A stretch of DNA of 64,000 nucleotides from Paenibacillus sp. BIC5C1 (GTDB lineage Bacteria; Bacillota; Bacilli; Paenibacillales; Paenibacillaceae): NCBI RefSeq assembly GCF_032399705.1, contig NZ_CP135922.1:186001-250000 (forward strand), given 5' to 3'. Both the position numbers and the translations under genes were made by a program. The notes below the pieces were generated by a model that worked only from the letters and a program-made list of their open reading frames with translations, did no database searches and was not told the origin of the DNA. Below are positions 1 to 9,217 of the stretch, in pieces (within the stretch, counting starts at the first letter, position 1; each line of letters opens with the position of its first letter).

Positions 1-526
1 CAACAATCCCGAGGGTTCATCCTACCATCTGGAGATTGCATCCATGTATGAGGAGCATTGTCAGGCCCTGGTGGATCTGGCGAATGAATTTCATCTCAAT
101 GCCCGGTGTATAGAACGTAAAAAAGGATTCATCCTATACATTAAGGAAGGCGAGAAAATCATTGAGCTGCTCAGTATCATTGGTGCACATCAGGCCCTTT
201 TCAAGTTCGAGGATGTGCGTATCATGCGAGATATGCGTAATTCCGTCAACCGAATCGTCAATTGTGAGACGGCGAACCTGAACAAAACGATTGGAGCAGC
301 CGTCAGACAGATCGATAACATCAGACTGCTGCAAAAGGAAGTTGGTTTAGAATCGTTGCCCGAAAAGCTTCGTGAAGTAGCCGAAGTCAGACTCGCCCAT
401 CCGGATATTAACTTGAAGGAAGTAGGCGAACTGCTTAAGGGTACAGTCAGCAAGTCCGGAGTGAATCACCGGCTTCGCAAGATTGATGAACTGGCAGAGA
501 AGGTTCGTACCGAGCGTTACGGTTAA
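1..526 (+). CDS. whiA: WhiA, C-terminal part (5' truncated by window edge)
   Basis: DNA-binding regulator named for sporulation in Streptomyces and present in most Firmicutes, where it is linked to cell division and chromosome segregation. The open frame runs into the window from base 2, so the start lies upstream. The visible part begins with [13 protein letters not shown], matches the end of the LAGLIDADG-like domain, and continues into the C-terminal helix-turn-helix ([18 protein letters not shown] stretch, here [14 protein letters not shown], then [12 protein letters not shown]). In Bacillus the order is yvcJ-yvcK-whiA-crh, and an HPr-family gene follows here too. A terminator separates the two, so they need not be one transcript. 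Confidence 0.95.
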   Translation, partial: NNPEGSSYHLEIASMYEEHCQALVDLANEFHLNARCIERKKGFILYIKEGEKIIELLSIIGAHQALFKFEDVRIMRDMRNSVNRIVNCETANLNKTIGAAVRQIDNIRLLQKEVGLESLPEKLREVAEVRLAHPDINLKEVGELLKGTVSKSGVNHRLRKIDELAEKVRTERYG

Positions 527-616
527 ATTAAGGGTAGGGCTGCTGGCAAAACTGATTGCTTTATTTTTCACCAAAAGGCCAGCTTAAAGTCAGCCTGTAA
601 GGATCTTGGAGAACTG

Positions 617-690
617 CTCAGGTGTAATGAGGTGATGTAAAAAGGCTAAAATGGGTCATAATAATGACATCCAATCACCCTGAGTTTTTT
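617..690 (+). terminator. Probable rho-independent terminator after whiA
   Basis: CTCAGGTG pairs with CACCCTGAG across a long loop that contains a second GGTGAT/ATCACC pairing, followed directly by six T. It lies between whiA and the HPr gene. The long loop makes it less certain than the other terminators here. Confidence 0.5.
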
Positions 691-715
691 CTTCTAGTGT
701 CCTGCTCTGGTTATA

Positions 716-724
716 TGGTATAAT
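716..724 (+). promoter_or_regulatory. Extended -10 promoter of the HPr gene
   Basis: TG-N-TATAAT is a perfect extended -10 element about 58 bp before the start codon. No good -35 is visible, which is usual for extended -10 promoters. Confidence 0.55.
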
Positions 725-781
725 GTTATAAATATAATTGTGTATTTAATGTCCAGATTTCATAATAGGGGGTAAGTTTCC

Positions 782-1051
782 ATGACAAAGCACCCGGTAG
801 TTGTCCGTTTGAAAACGGGTCTCCATGCCAGACCTGCGGCACTGTTCGTTCAAGAAGCGAATAAGTACTCATCTGAAGTGTTCGTCGAGAAGGACGACAA
901 AAAAGTAAATGCAAAAAGTATCATGGGGATCATGAGCCTTGCAATCAGTACTGGTACGGAAATCCAGATTAGTGCAGAAGGCGCGGACGCCGAACAGGCT
1001 GTAAACGCTTTAGTTAGTCTGGTAAGCAAGGAAGAGCTTGAGAACCAATAA
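782..1051 (+). CDS. HPr-family phosphocarrier protein at the crh locus
   Basis: Small phosphocarrier of the phosphotransferase system and catabolite-control network; 89 aa, the normal length. Both regulatory phosphorylation sites are present: His15 in GLHARPA (site of EI/PEP phosphorylation) and Ser46 in KSIMG (site of HPr kinase). In B. subtilis the gene directly after whiA is crh, whose product has Gln at position 15 and cannot transport phosphate. Here His15 is kept, so the protein should work as a true HPr and also as a CcpA co-repressor. A GGGGG ribosome site precedes the ATG. Whether a second ptsH exists elsewhere cannot be seen, so I do not assign a symbol. Confidence 0.93.
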   Translation: MTKHPVVVRLKTGLHARPAALFVQEANKYSSEVFVEKDDKKVNAKSIMGIMSLAISTGTEIQISAEGADAEQAVNALVSLVSKEELENQ

Positions 1052-1074
1052 GATATGATTTGAACCCAATGAAG

Positions 1075-1098
1075 AAGTCCCGAAAGGGGCTTTTTTGC
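1075..1098 (+). terminator. Rho-independent terminator after the HPr gene
   Basis: AAGTCCC-GAAA-GGGGCTT stem with a GAAA tetraloop and a T run. Confidence 0.9.
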
Positions 1099-1198
1099 GT
1101 TTTTAGACTGTCAAGTGCAACATTCTGGAATTAAGCCCGTCTGTTAGGTATCAAATCGATTTGAGTTTGAGATGTTAAAACTTAAGGAGGCTAACGTA

Positions 1199-1954
1199 AT
1201 GGGTAAACTATGGATGAAACCGCTGGGCGCGGTGATGGTTGCAGGGACATTGCTTGTTGGAGGTACTGCGTGGGTGGCACCTAGTAATTATGCGTATGCT
1301 GCTGAGGTACAGGGGGTACAGCAAAACGTGATTAACGTTGTGGGTACAGGTGAGATTCAGGTGATGCCTGACATCGCTTATCTTTCCATTGGAGTGAACA
1401 GTACGGCAGATACGGCAGCTTCTGCTCAAAAAGCGAATGCAGCTAAAATTCAAAAGGTTAGCAATCTGCTGAAAAATACGTGGAAAATCAGTGCAGATGA
1501 TATTCAAACCAGCCAGTTCTACGTACAGCCTAACTACACGTATAGTGAAAAAGACGGACAGAAGATCAAAGGGTACACAGCTCATCACACATTGACTGTA
1601 ACGTACCGGGAGATGGATAAGATTGGTGAACTCCTGGATGCTGCATCCCAAGCTGGTGCCAACAATATTGAAAATGTTCGTTTTACGGTAGAAAAACCGG
1701 AGAGCTTTGAAGCTCAAGTAATTGAGAAAGCTGTTGCCAATGCGGATGTAAAAGCTGGAGCTATTGCAAAAGCGGTTAAACGTCAATTGGGTGCTGTTCT
1801 ATCCGTAAGCCAAGGTGATGCCAATGTACCTGTGTTCTATGCAAGTGAGGCTCTGATGTCCAAAGCGTCAGCTGATTCTGCTGGTAGCACAGAAATTGAA
1901 ACAGGACAGGTTAAAGTAAGCACAACGCTGAATATTACTTATGAAATGAAATAA
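1199..1954 (+). CDS. Secreted SIMPL-domain (DUF541) protein
   Basis: Exported protein of the SIMPL/DUF541 family (YggE-like), 251 aa from the chosen start. The ATG at 1199 is preferred over an in-frame upstream ATG at 1172 because a strong AAGGAGG lies 9 bases before it. A signal peptide is clear: basic MGKLWMK, a hydrophobic core, then an AYAA cleavage region near residue 35. The domain follows (INVVGTGEIQVMPDIAYLSIGV), with the family's alternating Ala-rich helices and strands up to the end. The molecular role of Firmicute members is poorly defined; E. coli YggE is linked to oxidative stress. It stands alone between terminators. Confidence 0.9.
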   Translation: MGKLWMKPLGAVMVAGTLLVGGTAWVAPSNYAYAAEVQGVQQNVINVVGTGEIQVMPDIAYLSIGVNSTADTAASAQKANAAKIQKVSNLLKNTWKISADDIQTSQFYVQPNYTYSEKDGQKIKGYTAHHTLTVTYREMDKIGELLDAASQAGANNIENVRFTVEKPESFEAQVIEKAVANADVKAGAIAKAVKRQLGAVLSVSQGDANVPVFYASEALMSKASADSAGSTEIETGQVKVSTTLNITYEMK

Positions 1955-2019
1955 GCGAAGTAAATAAAGGCTAGATGTCCGTTAAAGATATGCTTGAGCG
2001 GGCGAAAGGCAATAATGAC

Positions 2020-2052
2020 AAAGACGTTGTCCGATGGACAGCGTCTTTTTTG
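2020..2052 (+). terminator. Rho-independent terminator after the SIMPL gene
   Basis: AAGACGTTGTCC-GAT-GGACAGCGTCTT, a 12-bp stem with one wobble pair, followed by T residues. Confidence 0.92.
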
Positions 2053-2319
2053 TTATAAAGGCGGACTTTGATGAAGTTTGAAAAGAAGAGATGAAATATG
2101 ACGAATTAAATTGCTGTTTTTTGGTATCTTTTTTGTCCATTTGTTCGTAACAAAACCTTCATTATAGGCATCTGGATCGAACAACATTGTAACTGGGGCT
2201 GTAAACCTTTCCGGAATTGGGTTAATTATAATAAAGAGGTGAGCGTATGAGGCATACGATCAAATCAGGATACATACGCAATGACACTCAAATTTGAATT
2301 CAAGAGAGGAGTTTTATAT

Positions 2320-3417
2320 ATGACATCATGGAAAAAATGGACAAGTGCACTACTGGCGGCTGGAATTATTGTGGGGAGCGGGGCTGTATGGCAGGATAGT
2401 TCCGTACAGGCAGCTTCGGTATCGACAAAAGTGACAACACCTACAGAGGTAACTCTGAAATCAGGAGGTAAAACACTTACTCAAAAAGGACTCCTTCAAG
2501 GTGGATCTACTTGGGTATCACTTACCGCAGTGAAAGATGTTGCAGGTGGAAGCTTGAAATATGATGCGAAAGCTAAGGAGTACTCCTTAACGGCAGCTAA
2601 TAATACAATGACCATCAGCATGATCGATGGGGCACCGAGTGTTAGAGTTAATAACTACTATCCGCAAGTGGAAGCAAAACTGATCAATGGCCGTTTGTAC
2701 ATTCCGTTTTCTGCAATGAGAGATTATTTGGGAGTTCAGGGCAACTGGGATGGAAAAGCCAAGACACTAACGCTGAGCAAAGTGAAGCAAAATAGCGTGA
2801 CAGTCAAAGCGGCAACAGTAAAAGTCAGCATCAAGAACGCTGAAGTGGATATTCAATATCCTCAGGTGAGCGGACTGGCAAACGATAAGGCAGAAGCAGC
2901 TATCAACAAGGTGCTGAAAGATGAAGTTGATGTTTTTGTAGCAGATTTCAAAAAAAAAACCAAGGAATTTGGCGACGCGGCAGCGAACCGTCCATATGCA
3001 TTTGAGAGCACTTATGTGGTGACGTACAACGAAAATGGTGTGTTGGGTCTGGTTACTCAACGTTATGAGGACTATGCTGGTGCACATGGTATGACGACTC
3101 GTTCAGGACACACCTTTGCCCTGGATTCCGGTAAGGAACTGAGTCTGGATGATGTGATTCAAAATAACAAAACCGTGCGTGAGACAGTAAGCAAAAAAGT
3201 GGGAGATCAGCTTAAAGCTCGTGGTGGCTACCTTGAAGGCTATAAAGGGCTGAATAAAGATCAGGACTTCTATGTAACACCAACAGGTGCAGTTGTATTC
3301 TTCCAGTTGTATGAGTACACAGCTTATGCGGAAGGCTTCCCGGAATTCCCGTTCACGTACAAAGAGTTGCTGCCTAAAGGCACAGCGCCATTTAGTGGCT
3401 TAACAGCCAACAAGTAA
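2320..3417 (+). CDS. Secreted stalk-domain protein with DUF4163/DUF3298 (RsiV/PdaC-like) domain
   Basis: Exported protein of 365 aa. The ATG at 2320 has an AGAGAGGAG ribosome site and begins a clear signal peptide (MTSWKKWTSALLAAG, Ala-rich cleavage near VQAAS); the in-frame ATG 39 bases upstream lacks this support. Residues about 45-155 form a copper-amine-oxidase N-terminal-like domain (VSLTAVKDVAGGSLKYD; LYIPFSAMRDYLG), abundant in Paenibacillus secreted proteins. Residues about 160-355 are a DUF4163 plus DUF3298 pair (NAEVDIQYPQVSGL, YAGAHGMT, FYVTPTGAVVFFQLYEYTAYAEG), the extracellular module of RsiV and PdaC that can bind lysozyme or peptidoglycan. No catalytic deacetylase domain follows. 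A cell-wall sensing or binding role is inference. Confidence 0.85.
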   Translation: MTSWKKWTSALLAAGIIVGSGAVWQDSSVQAASVSTKVTTPTEVTLKSGGKTLTQKGLLQGGSTWVSLTAVKDVAGGSLKYDAKAKEYSLTAANNTMTISMIDGAPSVRVNNYYPQVEAKLINGRLYIPFSAMRDYLGVQGNWDGKAKTLTLSKVKQNSVTVKAATVKVSIKNAEVDIQYPQVSGLANDKAEAAINKVLKDEVDVFVADFKKKTKEFGDAAANRPYAFESTYVVTYNENGVLGLVTQRYEDYAGAHGMTTRSGHTFALDSGKELSLDDVIQNNKTVRETVSKKVGDQLKARGGYLEGYKGLNKDQDFYVTPTGAVVFFQLYEYTAYAEGFPEFPFTYKELLPKGTAPFSGLTANK

Positions 3418-3503
3418 AGTATGTGTTGGGCTTATTGCTAGCGTAATGATATGAAAGTTAAGTGAATCGATTGAATTTGTATCATGCAATCTTAAATTAT
3501 CCT

Positions 3504-3548
3504 CAAAAAAAGGACGCCCACGTCATATTGACGAGAGCGTCCTTTTTT
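3504..3548. terminator. Bidirectional terminator between the stalk-domain gene and clpP
   Basis: A-tract, GGACGC, inner CGTCA/TGACG hairpin, GCGTCC and T-tract. The A and T tracts flank both sides, so it can end transcription of the convergent genes from either direction. A second inverted repeat (CCAACTCAA/TTGAGTTGG) lies at about 3556-3593, nearer clpP, without a T run. Confidence 0.88.
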
Positions 3549-3626
3549 CATATGGCCAACTCAACTGGGCGTTGCCGTTTGAGTTGGCTATATGGTATAT
3601 CCGTTTAATTGGTGATTCGCCTCGGC

Positions 3627-4223
3627 TTAGATGCCTTGGGAACCTACGTTTTCGATGACTTTATCGATGATACCGTAATCAGCAGCTTCAGCAGCACTCA
3701 TAAAGTAGTCACGATCTGTGTCTTTCTCGATACGCTCCAGCGGTTGGCCTGAGCGCTCAGCGATGATACGGTTCAAGGTATCACGCATTTTCAGGATGCG
3801 GCGGGCACGAATTTCGATGTCCGAAGCCTGACCTTGCGCACCACCAAGTGGTTGGTGAATCATAATTTCGCTGTTAGGCAATGCAAAACGTTTACCTTTG
3901 GCACCTGCGTTCAACAGGAATGCACCCATGGAAGCTGCCATACCGACACAGATGGTAGATACATCCGGTTTGATGAATTGCATTGTATCGTAAATTGCCA
4001 TACCGGCTGTAATGGATCCGCCTGGGCTATTGATGTATAAGTGAATGTCTTTCTCCGGATCTTCCGCAGCTAGGAACAACATCTGTGCCATGATGGCATT
4101 CGCCACAACGTCATTTACATCACTGCCAAGGAAGATGATGCGATCCTTCAGCAATCTGGAATAGATGTCATAGGCGCGCTCACCGCGGTTGCTCTGTTCA
4201 ACGACCATTGGAATATAACTCAC
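3627..4223 (-). CDS. clpP: ATP-dependent Clp protease proteolytic subunit ClpP
   Basis: Serine protease that forms the tetradecameric chamber of ClpXP/ClpCP; it degrades misfolded and tagged proteins, including products tagged by the tmRNA encoded downstream. 198 aa, the usual length. The catalytic triad is visible: Ser98 in GMAASMG, His123 in MIHQPLGG and Asp172 in DRDYFM. The start is GTG, supported by GAGGAGG eight bases upstream. Its promoter carries a CtsR box, so heat-shock control by CtsR is expected. Monocistronic between the promoter and the bidirectional terminator. Confidence 0.98.
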   Translation of the reverse strand: MSYIPMVVEQSNRGERAYDIYSRLLKDRIIFLGSDVNDVVANAIMAQMLFLAAEDPEKDIHLYINSPGGSITAGMAIYDTMQFIKPDVSTICVGMAASMGAFLLNAGAKGKRFALPNSEIMIHQPLGGAQGQASDIEIRARRILKMRDTLNRIIAERSGQPLERIEKDTDRDYFMSAAEAADYGIIDKVIENVGSQGI

Positions 4224-4293
4224 GTGAAAAACCTCCTCGGAAATGTAAATGTTAAATTGGTGTTTATATATAAACTGTTACCGTATTACCCAC

Positions 4294-4333
4294 ATCATAA
4301 ACAATTTCAAACAAAAAGTCAAAGAAAGTCAAA
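4294..4333 (-). promoter_or_regulatory. clpP promoter with overlapping CtsR operator
   Basis: On the minus strand TTGACT (4317-4322), a 17-bp spacer and TATGAT (4294-4299) make a near-consensus sigma-A promoter. On the plus strand AGTCAAA-GAA-AGTCAAA (4317-4333) is an exact match to the CtsR heptad repeat (RGTCAAA-NAN-RGTCAAA), and it covers the -35 box. This is the classic arrangement for CtsR repression of clp genes. Confidence 0.9.
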
Positions 4334-4402
4334 CTAAGTTTGAAAAAAAAGAAACCTATTCGGTTTCATTGGTTAAAAGGGTTATGAGCTGCTAATTAAG
4401 AA

Positions 4403-4477
4403 TGGCGCGCCCGCCAAGAATCGAACTTGGATCTCAGGCTTCGGAGGCCTACGTCATATCCATTGGACCACGGGCGC
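4403..4477 (-). tRNA. tRNA-Arg (anticodon CCG)
   Basis: Cloverleaf on the minus strand: acceptor GCGCCCG pairs with CGGGCGC, discriminator G, CCA encoded; anticodon stem TAGGC/GCCTG with loop CTCCGAA, giving anticodon CCG for the CGG codon; T-arm contains GTTCGATTC. All arms pair. Confidence 0.95.
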
Positions 4478-4846
4478 ACATTGATTATTGCTGTAAACAT
4501 AGTTGCATAAAAGCAGTTTTGAAATAGAAGTTTCAAATATGTGACAGCAATAATGATTATAGCTCATGAATAATTGAATTGCAAGCAGATGTTCGCCGTG
4601 TTGGTTTGGAATACGCTGAAGATGATCATGATGAAGATAAGTGGATAAAGAACGCAAATAAGTAAATGCTAAAAGAGGTTTTGGACTTGCCATATGAAAA
4701 ACGACAGTAAGCAATATATAGATGCGATTTTCACTTTGCTTCTATATATGGTATGGAACAGATTGTTCTCGATCATGGGAGATTGACATTGTGAAAATAG
4801 GCGCGTACAAACGCCTGAAATGTGTCGAAATAACGCTTCGAAACAC
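4478..4846. other. Intergenic region between tRNA-Arg and the cggR promoter
   Basis: No credible gene. It holds an AT-rich inverted repeat (ATATATAGA ... TCTATATAT, about 4713-4750). The short open frames here lack ribosome sites. Confidence 0.6.
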
Positions 4847-4875
4847 TTGCATGTCGCGTCAGTTTTAGGTAGAAT
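4847..4875 (+). promoter_or_regulatory. cggR-gapA operon promoter
   Basis: TTGCAT, a 17-bp spacer and TAGAAT form a good sigma-A promoter, followed at once by the CggR operator. Confidence 0.85.
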
Positions 4876-4879
4876 AGAC

Positions 4880-4916
4880 GTGGGACTTAAAAAGTTAACC
4901 CGGGACGTTTTAGGGC
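4880..4916 (+). promoter_or_regulatory. CggR operator
   Basis: Two direct copies of the CggR half-site, TGGGAC (4881-4886) and CGGGAC (4901-4906), each followed by an AT/GTTTT tract, lie just downstream of the -10 box. The B. subtilis CggR operator has the same tandem GGGAC layout. Sugar phosphate (fructose-1,6-bisphosphate) relieves repression in the known system. Confidence 0.8.
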
Positions 4917-4960
4917 CATGAAAGAAAGCTTGGAACGAGAAGCTTGCGGGAGTGGAAAGC

Positions 4961-5986
4961 ATGCGAACGATTTTAGAAGTGCAAAAGCAGCTTCTGCCTG
5001 ATCTCATGGATGTCTTGAAGAAGAGGTATACGATTCTGCGCCAGATCATGTTATCGGATGTGATCGGACGAAGAACGTTAGCTAATTCCATGCAGATGAC
5101 CGAGCGGGTTCTGAGGGCTGAGACCGATTTGTTAAAGGCTCAGGGACTTATTGAAATTGACAGTGCAGGCATGAAGATCAGTGAGGCAGGGCATGAATTG
5201 CTGCAGCAGTTGGAACCCGTCGCCAAAGAGCTGTTTGGATTATCCGAACTGGAAGAGCGCATCAAGCAAGCCTACGGTCTGCAAAAGGTAGTAGTGGTTC
5301 CCGGCGATTCGGACATTTCTCCATTTGCCAAACGGGAACTGGGCAGAGCCGGAGCGAAGGCTCTGGGTAATATTATGAGTGATAACGATGTTGTCGCCGT
5401 AACGGGCGGTTCAACAACGGCTGGAGTCGCTGAGCAACTGACTCCGCCAACATCGCTGAAAGGCGTCTGGTTCGTACCGGCACGCGGTGGGCTGGGAGAA
5501 AGTCTCGAAATTCAGGCCAATACGATTGCATCCACGATGGCAAAACGGGTAGGGGCTCAATACAAACTCCTGCATGTACCGGATTTGCTTAGTGATCATG
5601 CCTATGAATCATTAATCCAGGACCCGAGTGTTCAGGAGATTCTGCAGCTGATCCGAAAATCGCGAATCGTCATTCATGGAATCGGTGATGCCGTAGAGAT
5701 GGCACGGCGCCGCAAACTTGCGACAGAGATCATAGATGAACTTCAGGAGCAAGGGGCCGTATCGGAATCCTTCGGTTATTACTTTAATGATCAGGGTGAG
5801 GTGGTACATACCATGCTTACGCTGGGCATGCGACTCCAGGATATTGAACGAACCGATGTCGTGATTGGGATTGCAGGTGGCAAGAGCAAGGCTGCTGCCA
5901 TACACTCTGTTCTGCGATTTGGTCAGGAAGATATTCTGATTATTGATGAGGCTGCTGCTGAAGTCATCGTCGCCGAAATGGAATAA
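4961..5986 (+). CDS. cggR: Central glycolytic genes regulator CggR (SorC family)
   Basis: Repressor of the lower-glycolysis operon, inactivated by fructose-1,6-bisphosphate. 341 aa from the ATG at 4961, which has GGGAG eight bases upstream; an in-frame GTG at 4952 overlaps that ribosome site and is less likely. Residues about 10-85 form the winged helix (RYTILRQIMLSDVIGRRTLA, MTERVLRAETDLLKAQGLI) typical of CggR; the rest is the SorC sugar-binding domain (VVAVTGGSTTAGVAEQL, VPARGGLGESLEIQANTIA, GIAGGKSKAAAIHSVLR). First gene of the operon, 108 bp before gapA. That gap contains a small GACGG/CCGTC hairpin at about 6018-6033; in B. subtilis the cggR-gapA mRNA is processed in this area, but here that is only inference. 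Confidence 0.97.
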   Translation: MRTILEVQKQLLPDLMDVLKKRYTILRQIMLSDVIGRRTLANSMQMTERVLRAETDLLKAQGLIEIDSAGMKISEAGHELLQQLEPVAKELFGLSELEERIKQAYGLQKVVVVPGDSDISPFAKRELGRAGAKALGNIMSDNDVVAVTGGSTTAGVAEQLTPPTSLKGVWFVPARGGLGESLEIQANTIASTMAKRVGAQYKLLHVPDLLSDHAYESLIQDPSVQEILQLIRKSRIVIHGIGDAVEMARRRKLATEIIDELQEQGAVSESFGYYFNDQGEVVHTMLTLGMRLQDIERTDVVIGIAGGKSKAAAIHSVLRFGQEDILIIDEAAAEVIVAEME

Positions 5987-6093
5987 GGTTTTATTTTGCA
6001 CCACAACCATTGTTGTCTTGACGGACTTCACCGTCTGTCTTGAATATATAAGCTTCATAAAAAAATCAATCAAAACTTGGGAGGAACTTACTC

Positions 6094-7101
6094 ATGATTA
6101 AAGTAGGTATTAACGGTTTTGGACGTATTGGTCGTTTGGCATTCCGCCGTATTCAAAATGTAGAGGGCATTGAAGTTGTAGCAATCAACGACTTGACTGA
6201 TGCTAAAATGCTGGCTCATTTGCTCAAATATGATACAACTCAAGGTCGCTTCGATGGCGATGTTGAAGTACACGATGGCTTCTTCAAAGTGAACGGCAAA
6301 GAAGTTAAAGTATTGGCTAACCGTAACCCAGAAGAACTTCCTTGGGGCGACCTGGGCGTAGATATCGTTCTGGAATGTACTGGTTTCTTCACAACTAAAG
6401 AAGCAGCTGAGAAACACTTGAAAGGTGGAGCTAAGAAAGTTGTTATCTCCGCACCTGCTACTGGCGACATGAAAACCATCGTTTACAACGTAAACCATGA
6501 AATCCTCGACGGTACTGAAACTGTAATTTCCGGCGCATCTTGCACAACAAACTGCCTGGCACCTATGGCAAAAACACTGCAAGACAAATTCGGAATCGTT
6601 CAAGGTTTGATGACTACAATTCACGCTTACACTGGCGACCAAAACACATTGGATGCTCCACACCCTAAAGGTGACTTCCGTCGTGCTCGCGCAGCAGCTG
6701 AAAACATCATCCCTAACACAACTGGTGCTGCTAAAGCAATCGGTTTGGTTATTCCAGAACTGCAAGGTAAACTCGACGGTGCAGCTCAACGTGTACCAGT
6801 AGCTACTGGTTCCCTGACTGAGCTCGTAACTGTATTGGGTAAAAAAGTTACTGCTGAAGAAGTTAACGCAGTAATGAAAGAAGCTTCCGATCCACAAACT
6901 TTCGGATACACAGAAGACGAAATCGTATCTTCCGATATCCAAGGAATCACTTTCGGTTCCCTGTTTGATGCAACTCAAACTAAAGTTCTGACTGTTGGCG
7001 ACCAACAATTGGTTAAAACTGTAGCTTGGTATGACAATGAAATGTCCTACACTGCTCAACTGGTTCGCACTTTGGAGCACTTTGCAAAAATGATCAAGTA
7101 A
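6094..7101 (+). CDS. gapA: Glyceraldehyde-3-phosphate dehydrogenase, NAD-dependent
   Basis: Converts glyceraldehyde-3-phosphate, phosphate and NAD+ to 1,3-bisphosphoglycerate. 335 aa. Rossmann start [14 protein letters not shown]; Asp33 in INDLTD favours NAD over NADP, marking the glycolytic rather than the gluconeogenic enzyme; catalytic Cys150 in [12 protein letters not shown] [10 protein letters not shown]; His177 in [16 protein letters not shown] lies before the ATG. Codon use is strongly biased, as expected for a highly expressed gene. A strong hairpin follows, probably setting a higher level for gapA than for pgk and later genes. Confidence 0.99.
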   Translation: MIKVGINGFGRIGRLAFRRIQNVEGIEVVAINDLTDAKMLAHLLKYDTTQGRFDGDVEVHDGFFKVNGKEVKVLANRNPEELPWGDLGVDIVLECTGFFTTKEAAEKHLKGGAKKVVISAPATGDMKTIVYNVNHEILDGTETVISGASCTTNCLAPMAKTLQDKFGIVQGLMTTIHAYTGDQNTLDAPHPKGDFRRARAAAENIIPNTTGAAKAIGLVIPELQGKLDGAAQRVPVATGSLTELVTVLGKKVTAEEVNAVMKEASDPQTFGYTEDEIVSSDIQGITFGSLFDATQTKVLTVGDQQLVKTVAWYDNEMSYTAQLVRTLEHFAKMIK

Positions 7102-7116
7102 TATCTGCAATAACAT

Positions 7117-7153
7117 AGAGCGGAAACAGATGCTATTGTTTCCGCTCTTTATA
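7117..7153 (+). terminator. Intercistronic terminator/attenuator between gapA and pgk
   Basis: Perfect 12-bp stem AGAGCGGAAACA/TGTTTCCGCTCT with a weak tail TTATATA. It lies inside the glycolytic operon, so read-through must occur or pgk must have its own promoter. Stabilisation of the gapA 3' end is another possibility. Confidence 0.75.
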
Positions 7154-7249
7154 TATCAACATTTTGCAAATTTCTCAAAAACACCAGGATTGCAAGGGAT
7201 TTGGGCCCTTGATTGGTCCACCAAATACATGGGTGCGGAGGAAATACAG

Positions 7250-8431
7250 ATGAACAAAAAAAGTGTACGTGATATCGAATTGACAGGAAAACGGGCATTT
7301 GTGCGTGTAGATTTTAATGTGCCGCTCGAAGATGGTAAAATTACAGATGACAAACGTATTCGTGCCACGCTTCCTACGATCAATTACTTGATCGAAAAAG
7401 GCGCTAAAGTTATTTTGGCAAGCCACATGGGTCGTCCAAAAGGCGAAGTGGTTGAATCCATGCGTTTGACTCCAGCTGCTGAGCGTTTGTCCGAATTGCT
7501 CGGTAAAAAAGTCGTTAAAGCGGATGATTGCGTTGGCGAAACAGTAAAAGCTCAAATCGCTGAACTGAACAATGGCGACGTATTGTTGCTTGAGAACGTT
7601 CGTTTCCACGCAGGCGAAGAGAAAAACGATCCAGAACTCGCAAAACAATTTGCTGAACTGGCTGACGTATTCGTTAACGATGCATTCGGAGCAGCTCACA
7701 GAGCACACGCTTCAACAGAAGGTATCGCTCACTTGTTGCCAGCAGTATCCGGTCTGTTGATGGAGAAAGAACTTGAAGTGTTGGGCAAAGCAATCTCCAA
7801 CCCTGAGCGTCCTTTCACAGCAATCATCGGTGGTTCCAAAGTTAAAGACAAAATCGATGTGATCGACAACCTGTTGAACATTGCAGACAACGTAATCATC
7901 GGTGGCGGTCTTTCCTACACATTCATGAAGGCTCAAGGTTATGAAGTAGGTCAATCCCTGCTGGATGAGTCCAAACTGGATGTAGCTCTGGGCTTCATTG
8001 AAAAAGCGAAAAAACTGGGTAAAAACTTCTATCTGCCAGTTGATATCGTTATCTCCGACGACTTCAGTGCGAACGCAAACACGAAGATTGTTGAAGTTGG
8101 CGACATTCCTGCAGATTGGGAAGGCATCGACATCGGTCCTAAAACACGTGAGATCTATGCTGACGTTGTTAAAAACTCCAAACTCGTTGTATGGAACGGA
8201 CCAATGGGCGTATTCGAAATCGAGCCTTTCTCCCACGGTACTCGTGCAGTAGCGGAAGCTTGCGCTGAGACATCTGCATACACCATCATTGGTGGCGGTG
8301 ACTCCGCAGCAGCAGCTGAGAAGTTCAAATTGGCTGACAAAATGGACCACATCTCTACAGGTGGCGGTGCATCGCTCGAGTTCATGGAAGGCAAAGTGCT
8401 TCCTGGCGTAGTTGCATTGAACGACAAGTAA
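7250..8431 (+). CDS. pgk: Phosphoglycerate kinase
   Basis: Transfers the acyl phosphate of 1,3-bisphosphoglycerate to ADP. 393 aa from the ATG at 7250 (GGAGG eight bases upstream); the long open frame upstream of it has no support. Family signatures: [16 protein letters not shown] near the N terminus, [46 protein letters not shown] and the C-terminal nucleotide motif [10 protein letters not shown] with [10 protein letters not shown]. Follows gapA after 148 bp that contain the attenuator and a small CAAGGG/CCCTTG hairpin. Confidence 0.98.
   Translation: MNKKSVRDIELTGKRAFVRVDFNVPLEDGKITDDKRIRATLPTINYLIEKGAKVILASHMGRPKGEVVESMRLTPAAERLSELLGKKVVKADDCVGETVKAQIAELNNGDVLLLENVRFHAGEEKNDPELAKQFAELADVFVNDAFGAAHRAHASTEGIAHLLPAVSGLLMEKELEVLGKAISNPERPFTAIIGGSKVKDKIDVIDNLLNIADNVIIGGGLSYTFMKAQGYEVGQSLLDESKLDVALGFIEKAKKLGKNFYLPVDIVISDDFSANANTKIVEVGDIPADWEGIDIGPKTREIYADVVKNSKLVVWNGPMGVFEIEPFSHGTRAVAEACAETSAYTIIGGGDSAAAAEKFKLADKMDHISTGGGASLEFMEGKVLPGVVALNDK

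Positions 8432-9216
<785 letters not shown>

Positions 9217-9217
<1 letters not shown>

Noticed and set aside
2247..2297. 16-codon frame with GAGGTG before the stalk-domain gene, start inside a CGTATG/CATACG hairpin
   Set aside because: Could be a leader peptide, but nothing beyond the ribosome site supports it.
6017..6048. TTGACG plus downstream TATATA as a separate gapA promoter
   Set aside because: The spacing to TATATA is about 21 bp and the TTGACG is part of a hairpin; the operon promoter before cggR is sufficient.
6088..7116. Long minus-strand frame of 342 codons opposite gapA (and similar ones opposite pgk, tpiA, gpmI and eno)
   Set aside because: Produced by the strong codon bias of the glycolytic genes; the products are Cys/Phe/Ser-rich, lack ribosome sites and resemble no family.
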